DNA from: Cylicocyclus nassatus | Taxonomy: Eukaryota > Nematoda > Chromadorea > Rhabditida > Strongylidae | Reading direction: 5' to 3' | Assembly (NCBI GenBank): GCA_958299035.1 | Contig: CATQJL010000112.1 | Coordinates: 5,130,123 to 5,194,122 of the forward strand | Length of the DNA: 64,000 bases | Part shown: one piece after another, positions 45,145 to 59,100 of the stretch | Numbering within the stretch: position 1 is the first letter of the stretch | Layout of the letters: each line of letters opens with the position of its first letter | Made by a program: the position numbers and the translations under genes | The notes under the pieces: model-generated | Seen by the model: only the letters and a program-made list of their open reading frames with translations | Database searches by the model: none | What the model was told of the DNA's origin: nothing

Positions 45145-48029
45145 GTATAAGTAAGAAAAACTGGTCAGAAAAAAACTTAAAAATTGATGAAGAAGGCTCG
45201 TAGAGAAATTGAATGAAATTGTTATCGCCATAGACATTGGCTTAATTCGTTTCTCTTCTTCTTTAAAGAAATCCGAATTTTGTTTTCATTTTTATATGTC
45301 ATTTACTCAAAAAGTTTCTGCTTCAAACCTCCAATTTATAACTGCAAAGAATAGTAGATCCCCTGTTTGAGCCTTGGGTGTTGTAAAGCTGTTTGGTTGA
45401 TCTAAACGCAAAATTGCACCGAAAACTTGTGATTTCCACGCAAAAACGCACCAAATTTACAGCTGTTGGCTATAAATCAATCAAACATGTACAGAACTGA
45501 AGAATGCAAAAACTCTTACTCCTAATGTTCCCCCTCTCGCTTCCCCTCCTCCTTCTCTCCCCCTCCCTCTTCTCCGCTTGTGCAGTACAAAGACCAAATT
45601 TTTTTAACTCTCAGCTTTCAAATCTATAAAAAAACAAAGGATTGGCTGGTGGATAGTTAAAATAATGCTGACGTCAATGATGACTGGATATGGAGTCACA
45701 CAATTTGCTTCCCCGACTCGGCATGCAATTTGATCCGTTTAGGAGAAATCTCGAAATGCACATCGCCGACAACCGCATCCTCCACCCGCGCATTTGGCGG
45801 AAATGAAAACTACTGCGAAAGCGAGTTGAAGGTCATATAAACGCGGAATTGTCGAGGGAGGGGGGGGGGGGAAGAGCTCAGGTCACATGGGACCACCAAG
45901 AACTAAGTTTTGCCTAATTTTGAAAAACAATGTAATCAGATAGAAGATTAACTCGTTATCTATCGTAAGTATCCAAGATAATCTCCAATTATATAAATAG
46001 TTAAATAAGAGTTGCCAAGAAATTTTCTAAGAGTGTGAAAAGTCTAAGAGTTCTTTTTTCTGGCTACTGTAAATTAAACGATTTAGCAACAAAACTTGAT
46101 TAATGGCGCAATCCAGTCGTAAAGATAAGATGCGAAGCAAACACCATGAGCAGGTTTGCTTTTCACTAAAGCACGCGTCGAACTTCTGTTTATTTTTCAA
46201 TTGTGAGAATTTCAATTACTCCAAAGATCATTTCTCACACTATATGACGAAACTGAGTATTATTATATACCTTATTATATGACACAAGTGTGAAACGCTT
46301 CGAAACCCTTAAGAAGCATTTTCTTTCGTAGATATGGAAAAACAGTAAATGTCTTTCAATAAACGAAATTAGCCAATATCGGCGCCCTTTTTCTCATTCT
46401 TCAACAATAAATGGATTGCAAGTTTGCAAATCCATTTCTGCCTAGAATTCGTTTCTTTCTGCCCTTGGAAAAATGTGATTTTTAAACTTTTCTTGGTTAT
46501 ATGTGTAAAATATTATTTTTAGCCGCTAAAGGAATGGTTTGCACGAACTATGAGGAAAAGCGAAAAAAAACAATACATGTGATTACTAGGATGAATAGTT
46601 GCGAGTGACCAATTACGCTTGATGCGGAACTCAGAAATATGAGAAGTTAACCGGAGCAGAAATTGTAGTACTTCCTCGTGCGTGGCACGTGCTGAGGATT
46701 TCATAGACCAATTATGGGTTAAGAAACAAAGTGATCACAAAATTTGGAGCCTCTAAGTACGCATTGAAACCTAGAGCTTCCAGGAAAAATGCAAAATACA
46801 AATATTGTAAGAAATACCGAAAATTCCTATGAAAGAAAGTAATACTATGAGAATTTCGAGAACAAATCGCTACAAATGCTATCTTTTCTTTTGATTTTTT
46901 GAGCTGTGCCATGAGAAAAATTTCTTCATTCCTAGCAATCAAAACGAAATTTGATTCAGGAAACTAAAATGGAATAACTAATTTATCTCACAAATCCTAG
47001 ATTTCTGTCCAGTATATTTGTTATGAAAAGCTGCTTCTAAGATGCAGAATAGATTCTTGCTTCAGAATTCTGATAACGCGGAGAATCCAAAAACTTTTAT
47101 TTCCTATACCTTTGCGCTGCAAAAAAATCTTCACTTTATTGACGTCAAAAGCTGAGAAAATGTGAATAAAATCAAATTATGCAGGAGAACATAGCAAAAC
47201 TCCATTTTATGTGCAGTTTAACTAATGCAGAGGCCTAGCCTATAGATTTCTGGGCATGAGAGAATGAATGACGGCTTGTAAATCATAAATTTAATGAGAA
47301 AAATAAGGAGACCTTGCAAGGCTCTGGCAAAAGGGCTATAAAAATTTATTTTCTTACAGGCAATGACTTCTATCACTTGCAAATAAATCAGTGATGCAGA
47401 ATGACTGCGCATTGACAATGTCTTGATTATAGGCGCTTTATGACGGATAGAGCACTAAAAATCAGATTTTTGTTATTCAAGAAATCATCGCAAATAGACT
47501 GTTGAATCTGTGCAGGTGTCCCCAAAGTGCATGTATAACTGTATGATGATGAACTCTCTTGCCTTGAGGTCTTTGACCTGCTTGGAGGTATTCTGTAGAT
47601 TCACAGTACTGACTCACCGATCTATCCTTCTTACTCGATTACGGCAGGAAATTCTGGCAATACGGCGCATTGTAAGTTATATGCAATTTTTAGAAAAATT
47701 TCCAAAAAAATTTGAAAAGTTGCGTAGCAAGATTTTCAAATTCGCAAATCATTACTCAGCTTTTTATAAATTTCAAAATCGTTTTGAAAATACACATTCT
47801 TGTGGAACTTTGAGAGAGCTGTTCTTACGATATAACTGGCATAGCTTTCGAAGCTTCACAACAGCGCGCTTAGACCAAGTGAAGTCCCAAAATTTAAGAG
47901 AAGTCTAAGCAGGAATTTTCTATACTTGTAATCCTAGCTTTGCGGGATAGGATAGTTGCACTAATTCATGATTCTACTCAATCAAAAAAAAAGCCCAAAA
48001 ACCAAAGCGATTGTGAGAAGAAGGCGTAA
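45145..48029. other. AT-rich interval without supported genes
   Basis: A G tract lies at 45859-45871 and a C/T-rich stretch near 45525-45575. An open frame at 47510-47908 after a CTGTGCAG acceptor has no recognised family. Confidence 0.35.
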
Positions 48030-48218
48030 GGCCCCGGACAGACTTCACGCGATTTGGTCGTCGCGCTGAATCGCGACGAGACAACTGTTACAACATCATT
48101 CCATGCCGATCAACTTGCATTTCGGTTGTGATACTTTTCCATCCCGAAATTTTTGAATGTGAAATGAAAATGAATGGAAATGTCGGCGATTGAGTCGCGA
48201 TGAAGTCTGTCCGGGGCC
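48030..48218. mobile_element. 189-bp Harbinger-like MITE
   Basis: The ends GGCCCCGGACAGACTTCA and TGAAGTCTGTCCGGGGCC are exact complements, flanked by TAA (48027-48029, 48219-48221). Inner GTCGCG words also pair. Same target type and GGCCC start as the element in idha-1 intron 9. Confidence 0.88.
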
Positions 48219-48221
48219 TAA

Positions 48222-51200
48222 AGCTCCAGCAAAAGTCACTTTTGAAAAAAAAATCTTGGGTTATCTGTGGACATTGGTGTTGATATGTCACTGACAAGTC
48301 GCCAAAACATTCACTAGATGAGTTTTGATAATTTCTTAGAAGTCTAAAGTTCCTCTCAAAGTTAAAAAAATTTATAGTGTTTATTTAAAATGCATTGACT
48401 GCATAAATTTCTGCAGTCGTCCTATGACAAAAAGAGTACTGGCACAAAACTTGGGGCTGAGCCTTCATTATGGTACGAATAGCTCTGAGGATCTTGATAA
48501 AGACTAGCTGACGGTTAGAAAAGTTAAAAATTATCATTCGCGTCGAGATGAAACGCAATTGATGGGAAATCCGTGCTGACACAAGACATAAACGAGGCTT
48601 TATGTGCCTACTACTTCAATTGACTTGGGTTTACAATCTCTTCAAATTAATTGTGAAACTAATAAAGCATAGCATAGACGATAGCAAAGAGTTTTTTAAC
48701 ATCTCTCTTTCACAAAAGAAGTCCATTTATAGACTAGCCCTATGAATATTTTTGCATATCATTTGGAATTACGAAAAATATCATGCATGAGATGTTTTTC
48801 GACATTGCTTATATTTAGCGAATCGTCTCGTTTTTTGATAGGGGAGAATACGAATTCTCAATCTCCACGGCTTTTAGAATACAAAGCATTCTTAAAAGAT
48901 GTGTGCCGAATTTCTTCAATGCGAAGAATTTTCGATATCAGTGAATTTCCAAGAAATTCGCTAGATCTATGCTGATAATTTGCAGTTCGATATTTCCTTC
49001 GTTAAAAGGAATATGAGGGAGGGGAGAGCAACGAAATTTTCTATCTAGGGGCATGGCTCTAAAATCGACCTGTCATTCGAAGTTTTCGTGGGCTCGTAAT
49101 TTCACTTACAAGTTACCTGCATTATTTTAGTTTATGTCCTGTTATGAATTTTGCCATAATTGGGAGTGCAAAAAGTTTTAAAAAACAAGAAAATGTGGAA
49201 TAATTTCATAGTTTTTCCTTGTTTTCTAAAACAACGCCGTTTGAAGGATGCAAAAAGCTTTCGAGAATACTCATTCCTTGTTAGTTTTTCAGAAACTGAA
49301 CAGCGAAGCTTTTGAAAGGCTTTGTTACGCCAAAAAAGCTGTCGCAATCATTTTTCCTCTTTTCTTTTTTGGCATTCAATTGCCACGAAGCATCAGACAC
49401 CTCCAAAAAATTTGTCCAGTCGAATCGGCTCACATATCACTAAATATTTTTTGCAGCAACAAATGTTCTTCTAACATTACTTTGAAAAGTAATGGTCTTA
49501 GCTGGTAATGAGGCGATGCTACGCGAAGAAATACAGAAATTGTACTTCAGCGGATACTAAAAAAATGACTCTGTTACGTTGAAATCCTTTATTAATAAGA
49601 TGCATTTTTCTAGTTTTTCGTAGGCAAATAAATTTCTTACGTCCTCTTCTAATAAATCTAATAAATAATAAGAACGACCTCATATCTCAAGCTTGTTTTT
49701 TATTATAGGTTTAGGCATGAGATTCATGAAATCCTAGGATTGGTTGAAAGCTTGTGTCATAAACGAAAAATGCACATTTCCATTTCTTCTAGTCTCAAGA
49801 GAAGATAGAAGAAATAAAGTAGTCGTAAGCAGCTTGTAGCAGATGCAAGCTTCAAAAATCACCAATGGTATGTTCCATTTGTAGCTAGAATTTTAAAAAA
49901 ACTAGATCCTTTGCTCCATATTGCTTCAAATTTTCATTTGTCATTTCCATTAGATCTAGAGGAAATTTTACAAGTAAATGAATTCTGGCTAAATTTCTTT
50001 CTGCAGGCAAAAATATTTCTAATAGCTTAGGATGACATGCAAATTCTTCTGTATTCTTTTGTTGAGATTACTCAGTTGCTTACATAATTGAACTGAGATT
50101 GGCAAGTATGAAGAAAACTCCGAGAATGAGGCGATGTTAAGCGAAAAAGTGTGCAGATACTGAAAAATTCGGATGACAGCTGGATCCAAAAGAAAAAATA
50201 CAGCTAACTGAATAAACATGAAAGACCGTTTTTAGTTGTTCGAGCTAATTTAGAAGTTTTGTAGTTTGTAGTCCTTCATACCCCTCCAATCTTATACAGC
50301 ATTAATTGATACTTGGGATTAACATGAGCAAGTAATATTGTGATAAATTGAGAACAAAAATCATTGTTATCTAATAAAAATTCCTGAGCATTAAAAGCCG
50401 AAAAGTTGCTCCCTACCAGATATAATTGATCATAATTACTCAGAATGTGTATAAGTATCAATTTGTCTATAGTTCAGAAGTTACAAATAAATATCGGAAA
50501 AATCATGGCTAAAGATAGATCCCTAATGACAAGTAATGGGAAGAAACGTAATCTGGAATGAGCATGAGCTTTGTTTGAGCAACTAATTGCTCACAGTTTT
50601 CGTAAAAAGAAAACAAGCTTGGAAGCAAAATCAAATTAAGATAAGGCTGCTTACCCTTGAATAGGCTGAAGACAGCTGCAAGCATTGTGGCTTGGAGGCA
50701 CTATGGGATCTGTTGCAGAGCAAGCTTCTTCAAATCTGAATATTTATATGATAAAAAGGATATCACAACCGAAGTTAAGAGCGCGAATGAGTCATGCGAA
50801 TATTTAAGACTGAGAAAAAAACAATAATTTTAGTTGATAGGAAACCATACATGATTCTGTTCTTTGATTCGTGCACTCAAGTGTATTAAGAAAAAGCAAA
50901 CCAATGTGATTAAGGGCATTACTACTACGTCACCGTTCGAGAACTATCCTTGAACTTAGGAAACCGACAGTATTGATACTTTTCAAAATGGAAGTAAAAT
51001 TGGAAGTGAAAAACCAAAACAGGTTAGCAAAGGACAACAACTTTATGTACATGTAAAAATATTCGATGAAAATGTAATATTTCATTCTGACGAAATGTTG
51101 GGTAAATTACTGAATTTTTCAACTTCTTTAACGTACGAATATCCAGAGGAAGCAGAATTCTATAAGCAGTGAAATTGTTTAAGTCCCTTCGAGGAAAGCT

Positions 51201-53514
51201 TGAAATTTGCTCGAAAAGTCTCTGAAATTTTTAGATGAACTTAACAGTTCTTTAAACTAAGCAAGTGAGCTGCATATGTAGAGTTTAACTAGATCACTAA
51301 AAAAACTCCTAATTTTTTATACATTTTTTATGTTATGAATGTCTAAAATAAGCAGAATTATATAGGTAGTAAAATTTTACAATCGCTCATCGAGGAAAGC
51401 TAAAATTTAGCTTAAGAGCTTTACGAAATTTTGTTGTGCTGAAGCTGTTTTGAAGTAAAAGGTGAGTTGTATATGCAGAGGATAACTGAACCATATTGAA
51501 AAGATAGAATTTTCAGTAAATGTGACCCAACACAAGAAAAACGTTTACATTACACTATCATGCAAAAAAAGTTAGACTAAGATTTCGAATTTTGAGCGGA
51601 GAATCCCATCGGTAAAGCCTAGACGGTCACCTAGACATAGTGTGGGCTTCAGTCACATAACAATGAAAAAAAACATGATTAACTATAGTGCACTACCGCA
51701 TTAAAGAAAATGAACTCACCCACAAAAGTGCCCTGCAATTGTATAATACTTCATTTAATTTATTCCCAGCCGTCTTGCTCTTGGGGGAACGCCTTAGGCA
51801 TTTCGCCAAATAAAAAATGCACCGCTAAGCAAGTGCAAAAGCATGCGTGACTGCGTTATAAGTGGCTTCATATATGTTTCCCATGTGAAACGACTTGCAT
51901 ATAAAATTCAATTATGGTAAAAGTGTTCGCAGGTAAAAGCCTGGATGATAAATGCTTCAATTTAGTTTTGAAATGATGCCAAAAGCTAGAAATTAACTGC
52001 CAAAAAATCATACTATAAAAGGTCCAGAATATATTTCTGCTACAACTTTTGTTGGCTTATATCAATAACAGATTACGATCACGAAAGCGGTATAACGCGC
52101 CGGATATTGCCATGGTATCATTCCGCATTTTAAGGTTGACTATAAAATAATTTTGTCAAAAAAATCACAATAGAATTGAGAATCTCTACAAAATTATTGT
52201 GCACTCACACTGACTGCGGTTTTATGAATAAGTTAACCTTCTATTTATTCTTAAGATGCTTGCTTTGTTTTTATACTCTCGTTGCGTGGAAGCAAGGTAA
52301 TGTGGTGACTTATACCAGTGGCATACCCAGAATTTCCGTTCGGGGAGAGGGGGGGGGATGAAAAAATCTTTCTGAACAAAGTGCGGGGCCTTAACCACGC
52401 ACTCCGAAAAGATTTTTTCATGCCCTCTAATTTTTTGCAGGCCTATAATTTCAAAATTTCAGAAAAGGGGAGTACCTTGAGCCACGCCCTCGAAAAAAAT
52501 TTTTTTTCAAAGGTTAACTTGAACTTTCATAGAGTTTTGAGAACTTTAATTATTTAGTGCATAAAAAGAAGTTACTTGCACGACTTCAACTCATGTAAGT
52601 AACCTGCAAAAATTTCGCGACCCAATCTCGGGGGGGGGGGGGGCATAATGCATACAAGGCTTCAACTGTATTGAAGAATAATGATTGTGCCCTCCGTCTG
52701 AAAATTTCTGTATTCCCAGAAACAGGAAATCTCTCGAATCTCGAATAAAACTTCGCAGATAAGTTTAAATTGGCAACTGTTTCCGATTTTTACAGTTCTT
52801 GTGTTTGTTTCTATTCTAGAAAATTGAACAATCCTTCAAACATTCCGTAAAAATCAAATGTTCGGTAAAAAACCTTGACATCTCAGTTTCTTGCATCGTT
52901 TGGTCATTGAATTTTTTCTAAAATCTGATTTGCTATCTCTGCATGCGTTTAAAAATTTCTTTAAGCCGTACGAGCGAAATTTGCAAAAAAAAACAATGTG
53001 TTACATCCCTGTGAGCCTATGAACAAATTTTTAATATATCAAAAATTTTATTATGAAAAAAAGTGGCTATGTAACTGATAAAAGCCTGTACGAAAGCAAA
53101 ACGCAAAGACAAAAGCGGAATTGAATCCACTCAACTATAAGCTTTTAACGCCGAATCATTTGATAAAAGTAAAACCTGAAAATACATTTTTTAGCGCTAT
53201 AGATTCAGATGGGCCTAGCGTACAAATGTATAAGCAAAAGTATTAGAAACATCTCGAGCCATAGCATGATTTCTTATTCTGTACTTGGTCTCGCGCATAA
53301 AAGGTCAATTTTCACTTTGTGCACGTTACTAGCATTAGAGTGCCGCCTTCACACTTTGATAACTTTACGATATTATTGTCTAAGTGCAGGCGGCCTTTCT
53401 GATGCTAGAACTTTTCTTTTTCTTATATTCCCATCCCTACCAAAATTCTTCGCAACTGAAGAATTGAAAAAGGAAAGCAAAGCAAGGAGAAATCAAGTAG
53501 GAATATTTCGGTAT
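48222..53514. other. AT-rich interval without supported genes
   Basis: Contains an imperfect direct duplication (51147-51295 and 51351-51500). At 52317 CAGTGGCATACCCAGAATTT with G-rich sequence after it resembles a hAT-type element end, but I do not find its partner. G tracts lie at 52341-52357 and 52631-52643. Confidence 0.35.
51147..51500 (+). repeat. Diverged tandem duplication, about 205-bp spacing
   Basis: Both copies share AAGCAGAATT, TCGAGGAAAGCT, GAAATTT and GTGAGYTGYATATG in the same order. Moderately diverged and non-coding. Confidence 0.6.
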
Positions 53515-53760
53515 CAGTGCTCGGCACAAAGTGACTTTCCGAAAATGCAAGAAACAAAGTCCTCCTTGACTTCTGCAAAACTTTACGAAATCGCCTTTGA
53601 CCTAAACCTAAACGTAGAAAAACCCCTGAAAAAAACGAAACATCGACCAAAAAGACGTAGCCCAAGTTACATTTTTCCGGCCACAAAAACGATATCCCCT
53701 CTGCTTTTTGTCCTAAAAACGATATCCAGCTTGCTTATGAGCTACCTGTGCCGAGCCCCG
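53515..53760. mobile_element. 246-bp hAT MITE with perfect 8-bp target duplication
   Basis: TTCGGTAT lies at 53507-53514 and again at 53761-53768. The ends CAGTGCTCGGCACA and TGTGCCGAGCCCCG are inverted. The subterminal AACGATATCCCC and TTTTTGTCC/AACGATATCCAGCTTG blocks match the right end of the element at 8228-10801. A longer open frame runs through it by chance. Confidence 0.9.
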
Positions 53761-53768
53761 TTCGGTAT

Positions 53769-54486
53769 CTTGAAAAGTGCTTGGAAATGGATGGAGAGTT
53801 TGCCCAAAATAAGCAACCAAAGGTTAGGTGCCATTTGTTAAATTGATGCAAAAACAAGTGAATTTCATTTCACCAATCTCTATTTTATGCTAATCAAAAG
53901 TTTAACAAGCTCTACAATACTTTGCAAGAGCTTATAAAATCCCTTTTTGGCCGCTAATACCACCGAAATGTTATCTTCCCCAAATTTGATCCTACAGGCT
54001 AGAAGCAGAGAAATTCAAGTTATGGGATAAAAATGTCCTGGTCTATCAATAGCATTTCTACCACTCTAAAAGCTACCAATATACTGCCAGAATTGTGCAT
54101 ATTGAGGATTTCCAAACGCTAAGAGAGTGGAACAAATTACCAGATCTGGCCATGTAAGAAAATTCGGAAAGAGCAGTTGAAATCTTTCGCTAATCAATGG
54201 AGGTCTGAAAAGGGCGGAACTGCTGAGAGATGATCCTTTTCCAAGAAATTTCTAAGTTTGTGACAAAAATTGGACTGATTCAAATGCTTCAAATGCTTAT
54301 GATTCCTCATCCATACTGCGCACTCTGAGTTGCGCACTGAATTTGATCCTATGGATAGCGAATCAATTCCTGTACTCAATAAGCAAAAAACGAGAGAGAC
54401 TCTCTGAGTCTCTTTTTGAGAATTATGACTTTTTTGGGTCATATCACTCATACGGAAATCCTCATTGCATGTTCATAGAAAAACTA
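53769..54486. other. No supported gene
   Basis: AT-rich sequence between the hAT MITE and the mariner half-element. Nothing that I can support. Confidence 0.35.
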
Positions 54487-54655
54487 TTAGGTTGTCCGGA
54501 AAATAATGTCGCATGCCATATTACCGCGAAAAAACGACCACAAAAAAAAGCGAATGGGGTATCATTTGATAGAGCAGAGCAAGCTCTACAAGGTAGTTTA
54601 CAAACTTCCGCGGAAATCGTGCTCCACCTGAAGTTCGAATCCAAAATATAAAAAA
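54487..54655. mobile_element. Left half of a mariner-type MITE broken by the Helitron
   Basis: Starts TTAGGTTGTCCGGAAAATAA after TA. GATAGAGCAGAGCAAGCTCTA and CCACCTGAAGTTC follow the order of the 29424-29895 element up to its middle. It stops where the Helitron 3' end begins. Confidence 0.6.
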
Positions 54656-54683
54656 CTAGCTGGCATACCCGGCTCCGCCCGGC
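54656..54683 (-). other. Helitron 3' terminus (hairpin plus CTAG)
   Basis: CCGGGCGGAGCCGG can fold with a bulged G. ATGCC and AGCTAG follow, and the next host base is T. It fits the CTRR-type end used by Helitron transposases for termination. Confidence 0.75.
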
Positions 54684-54762
54684 ATCACATACACTTCGGT
54701 AAAAAAACGAAGTTATATTCCTCAAGAAGAGAAAACTTTGGCTCTTTAATTGTGATTGTCCC

Positions 54763-55860
54763 CAACAGAGGCAACCGATGGTTGTCCTCAACAGAGGCAA
54801 CCGATGGTCGTCCTCAACAGAGGCAACCGACGGTTGTACCGATGGTTGTCCTCAACAGAGGCAACCGATGGTTGTCCTCAACAGAGGCAACCGATGGTTA
54901 TACCGATGGTTGTCCTCAACAGAGGCAACCGATGGTTGTACCGATGGTTGTCCTCAACAGAGGCAACCGATGGTTGTACCGATGGTTGTCCTCCAAGTGA
55001 GGCAACCGATGGCTGTCCTCGATAGACATCCGGCGGTTGTCCTCCGAGTGATGCAACCGATGGTTGTCCTCCAAGTGAGGCAACCGATGGCTGTCTTCGA
55101 TAGAGACAACCGATGGTTGTCGTTGATAGAGACAACCCATGGCTGTTCTCAACAGAGGCAACCGATGGTTGTCCTCAACAGAGGCAACCGATGGTTGTCC
55201 TCAACAGAGGCAACCGACGGTTGTACCGATGGTTGTCCTCGACAGAGGCAACCGATGGTTGTCCTCAACGGAGGCAACCGATGGTTGTACCGATGGCTGT
55301 CCTCAACAGAGGCAACCGATGGTTGTACCGATGGTTGTCCTCAACAGAGGCAACCGATGGTTGTACCGATGGTTGTCCTCAACAGAGGCAACCGATGGTT
55401 GTACCGATGGTTGTCCTCAACAGAGGCAACGATGGTTGTACCGATGGTTGTTGTCCTCAAGAGAGGCAACCGATGGTTGTACCGATGGTTGTCCTCAACA
55501 GAGGCAACCGATGGTTGTACCGATGGTTGTCCTCCAAGTGAGGCAACCGATGGCTGTCCTCGATAGACATCCGATGGTTGTCCTCCGAGTGAGGCAACCG
55601 ATGGTTGTCCTCCAAGTGAGGCAACCGATTGCTGTCCTCGATAGACATCCGATGGTTGTCCTCCAAGTGAGGCAACCGATGGCTGTCTTCGATAGAGACA
55701 ACCGATGGTTGTCGTCGATAGAGACAACCCATGGCTGTTCTCAACAGAGGCAACCGATGGCTGTTCTCAACAGAGGCAACCGATGATTGTCCTCGACAGA
55801 GGCAACCGATGGTTGTATCGATGGTTGTACCGATGGTTGTCCTCAACAGAGGCAGCCGAT
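54763..55860. repeat. 26/38-bp hairpin minisatellite (Helitron 3' side)
   Basis: The basic unit contains GAGGCAACCGATGGTTGTCC followed by TCAACA. GAGG-CAACC and GGTTGTCCTC pair around GAT. Longer units add 12 bases (TTGTACCGATGG). Variants with CTCCAAGTGAGG, CTCCGAGTGAGG and CTCGATAGACATCC form a repeated block (54985-55140 and 55530-55740), showing higher-order duplication. Reading frames through it are by-products. Confidence 0.92.
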
Positions 55861-56040
55861 GCCGATAGTCGTCCTTCCGTTTCGTTCCTCAAGAAGAGGA
55901 TGTACCGTTTCGTTCCTACCCTCAGACGGTTTGGCTAAACAGGTCCTAGGCTTTCCCCGGAACTCATCAGTAAGGAGGGAAGCTCGACTGGATCTGTCCA
56001 GCTTCTTGTTTGTCCCACCCACCTGCCCTGACCGCCGCTG

Positions 56041-56138
56041 GCCTCCGTTTTTTTGGGTTTTCGTTTTGCCATTTTTTTGGGTTTTCGTTTTGCCATTTTT
56101 TTGGATTTTGTATTTTCCAATTTTTTTGGATTTTCCAA
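56041..56138. repeat. T-rich 24-bp tandem repeat, about four units
   Basis: Unit TTTTTTTGGGTTTTCGTTTT plus GCCA, the last copies decayed (GGATTTTGTATTTTCCA). It lies just 3' of the helicase stop codon on the minus strand. Confidence 0.85.
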
Positions 56139-56186
56139 TAGAATGGCATGCAACAAATAAATACTGTACTATACTACAGCATGCAA

Positions 56187-59100
56187 TTATGTTAGCGCCC
56201 TTGGATACACTACGTTAGCCGTGCTCCCTTCGGGCGCATATATGTACAGGTTCGCCGGACTCCCGACCCTCGAACACGCCACGTACAGTTGACCATGCGA
56301 AAAACAGGGAGTTTCCAGGTCTACTCCTACTGTTCGTAGAGACTGTCCTTGCGCTTTGTTGATCGTCATAGCAAGTGCAGGCCTGACCGGAAACTGCACT
56401 CGCCTGAACTCAAAGGGCATATCGGAGGGGACGAAAGGGATTCGTGGAACATGAACCACTTCGCCTTTGAACTTCCCCGCCAATATGGTCGCTACTATGA
56501 CGTTTGGCATGAGATCCCTGATGCAAAGCCTTGTACCATTGCACATCCTCGGTGGGTTGATGTTACGAAGGAGCATGATTGGCAAACCAACCTTCAGATC
56601 AAGTCTGTGAGGTGGTATCCCATTGGGCTGGAGTGAATTCAAGAACTCAGTGGGGAAGTAAACGGCCTGTTCACGCTGAACCATGGTATCAAAGGACGTG
56701 TACGTTGATACCGGTCCAGGTAGGCTGTTTAAAATCTGAGCATTGATAGAATCCACTTGCTCATTTTTGGGTGCCAGAATTGCTCGCTCGCAAATCCAGT
56801 CCCCATTGCTGAAGTTGGTGGCAATGTTTGGGAAGACCTTTTCGATCAGTTCTCCCACCGATTGAACCATATTGCAGAAGTCTGGAGGGAAGGTAATCCA
56901 GCCAGAACTTGGTTCAACCGGAATTCTGCCTTCGCCAAGAAGCAACAGCTGTTGCGCAAAGTTTCGGGCAGTCTCATCGCCAAGGAGGTGGACTCGCATG
57001 TTCGTCGTGAGATTCAGCGATCGAACATGTCTCCAGAGAGGAGAAGCTTTAAGGCAAGCGTTCAGCTCATCTGCTGGAGTCGATCGCGGAATTACTGGCA
57101 GAGTCTGACGAAAGTCGCCTGCCAGTAGCACGACGGCCCCACCCATTAGCGTGTCGCTTTCTCGGATGTCTCGCAGTGTGTTGTCAAGGGCTTCCAGGCA
57201 CTTCTTATGCGCCATGGTGCATTCGTCCCAAACTATGAGTTTGGTTTCTTGTAGCACCTTGGCTTTCCCTGTGCCTTTGCTTATCCCACACACTGGGTGC
57301 TCTACATGAGCAATATCCAGAGGAAGCTTGAAGGCTGAATGAGCAGTTCGGCCTCCTTCTAGCAGTGTTGAGGCAATCCCCGAGGATGCCACTGCTACTG
57401 CGATTCCTCCTTGTCTGCGAATCTCGGCAAGTAGGAGATTGATGAGGAACGTTTTCCCTGTTCCACCCGGAGCGTCGAGAAAGAGTAGCCCACCTCTGCC
57501 ACTGGAAATCGTGTCCAGAACAGCACGGTAGACCAACTCTTGATCCTCCGTAAGAAGAGGTCTGTTAGACTCTACATATGTAGTCAGCTGATCGGCATCA
57601 TAGGACCTCTCTCGGAGAACATCGCTCTCGAGTGCCTGGTCATCTCCGCGTATTGGCGGCGTCAAACCTAGGTCTCTGAGAGTTTGACCGTTCATCGACA
57701 CGCACGTATCCTCAAGCAGTATCAACGCTCGGTTGAATATCTCGGGAGAGTAACCGATGTCTGCAGAGGGTAACCCTCTGCGACATTCCCTGAGTACATC
57801 TTCACTCAGAGCCTCTTTGTACTTCTCCCAGAGTGCTCGAGGATTTGACGGTTTACAGACGGTCAAAATGATGCCGAAGAGACTTCGCAGTTGAGCAGCG
57901 AAACTTGTCATAGCTGCTTCTGCGAGAGTTCTGTCCCATTGCTGATCATCTTCAAGCAAGCCAAGTCTTTGGCATGCTTCTCTGTAGGTCTCACATTCCT
58001 CTCCATCGATGGTCCTCAATGCTGCGAATGACGTCGGTCCTCGGATTGTGTGAAGCAACAATCTGAGGTAGAAGCATTCGGCTTGGTTAGGGTGTACAGT
58101 GTATACACGCGCTAACACATCCGCAGCACGTGTGCCAGGTTGTCCGGGAACTTCGGCTCCTTGCTTCCTTCTGGCCCATTTCTTTGTTGACTTGTTCCAA
58201 GTATAATATCTTAGAACTTCTGAGTACAACAAAGTCCGTGCGAACGGATCATGTTGGCATAGAAGGAAAAATGCCGTCAAAGTTGTTTGAGGTGGTTGCG
58301 CAGCTCTTTCCCGCGCATTATCAGCCGTGAAGTAGACGCGTTGTCCATTCTCTAGATGGACATGTAGATGGGTGACAGGTGGGTAATGTTCGTGTATCCT
58401 GAAACCCAGGATACGCCAAACTGCCTCGTTGCTGCTTATGTACCTGCCCGTTTGGTATCGTTCGATCTCATCAAACGGTGCAGTGGCATGCTCGAGGCCG
58501 AACGTTGCCATGTCACTTCCCTTGTTCACATATTTGCAGATGTACTTAATCGACTTCACCGAATTACAGTACTCCACATTAATATGTGCTCGAAACATTT
58601 TCGAGAGCAAGGGAGTGTATGGCACAACCCAGCTGTTGTCCACCACGACGTCTACGGTCTGATGGTCCACCTTCATTTGAATGACGGCGGTATGTCCTCC
58701 ATCATCAGGCTTTCGCCTTCTGTATAGAGGATAGCCATCAGTTCCCGTTTGGGTTTCGCGGATCAGCTGCCGAGGGTACCTTTTGGTGCATTTGCCGTCC
58801 TTCATGCAAGGCGACCTCGGATTTAGTGGTCCGCATGGCCCATGGATCATGTTTTTGAGGACAACATCGAATAGAAGAGGATCCTCTTCTCGACTGGGAA
58901 GCTCCGCCGAGATGATGCTGTCGATCTGATCTGGGCGTATTTTCTCCTTCAGCCACACTAAGATGTGGGCATGCGGAAGACCGCGTTTCTGCCATTCCAC
59001 GGTGTACATCCAGCAGCGAGTGTCTCCGTAGACGTGGCTCTTCGTTAGCACGTCTATAAGCTTCGTGAGCTTCTGTTTGAAGACTCTCGCCGTGATGTCG

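Noticed and set aside
53209..53841. 210-codon plus-strand frame
   Set aside because: It runs through a 246-bp hAT MITE with a perfect target duplication and shows no domain.
54752..55846. Several 130-260-codon frames on both strands
   Set aside because: They translate the 26/38-bp minisatellite; composition is repetitive with no domain, and both strands are equally open.
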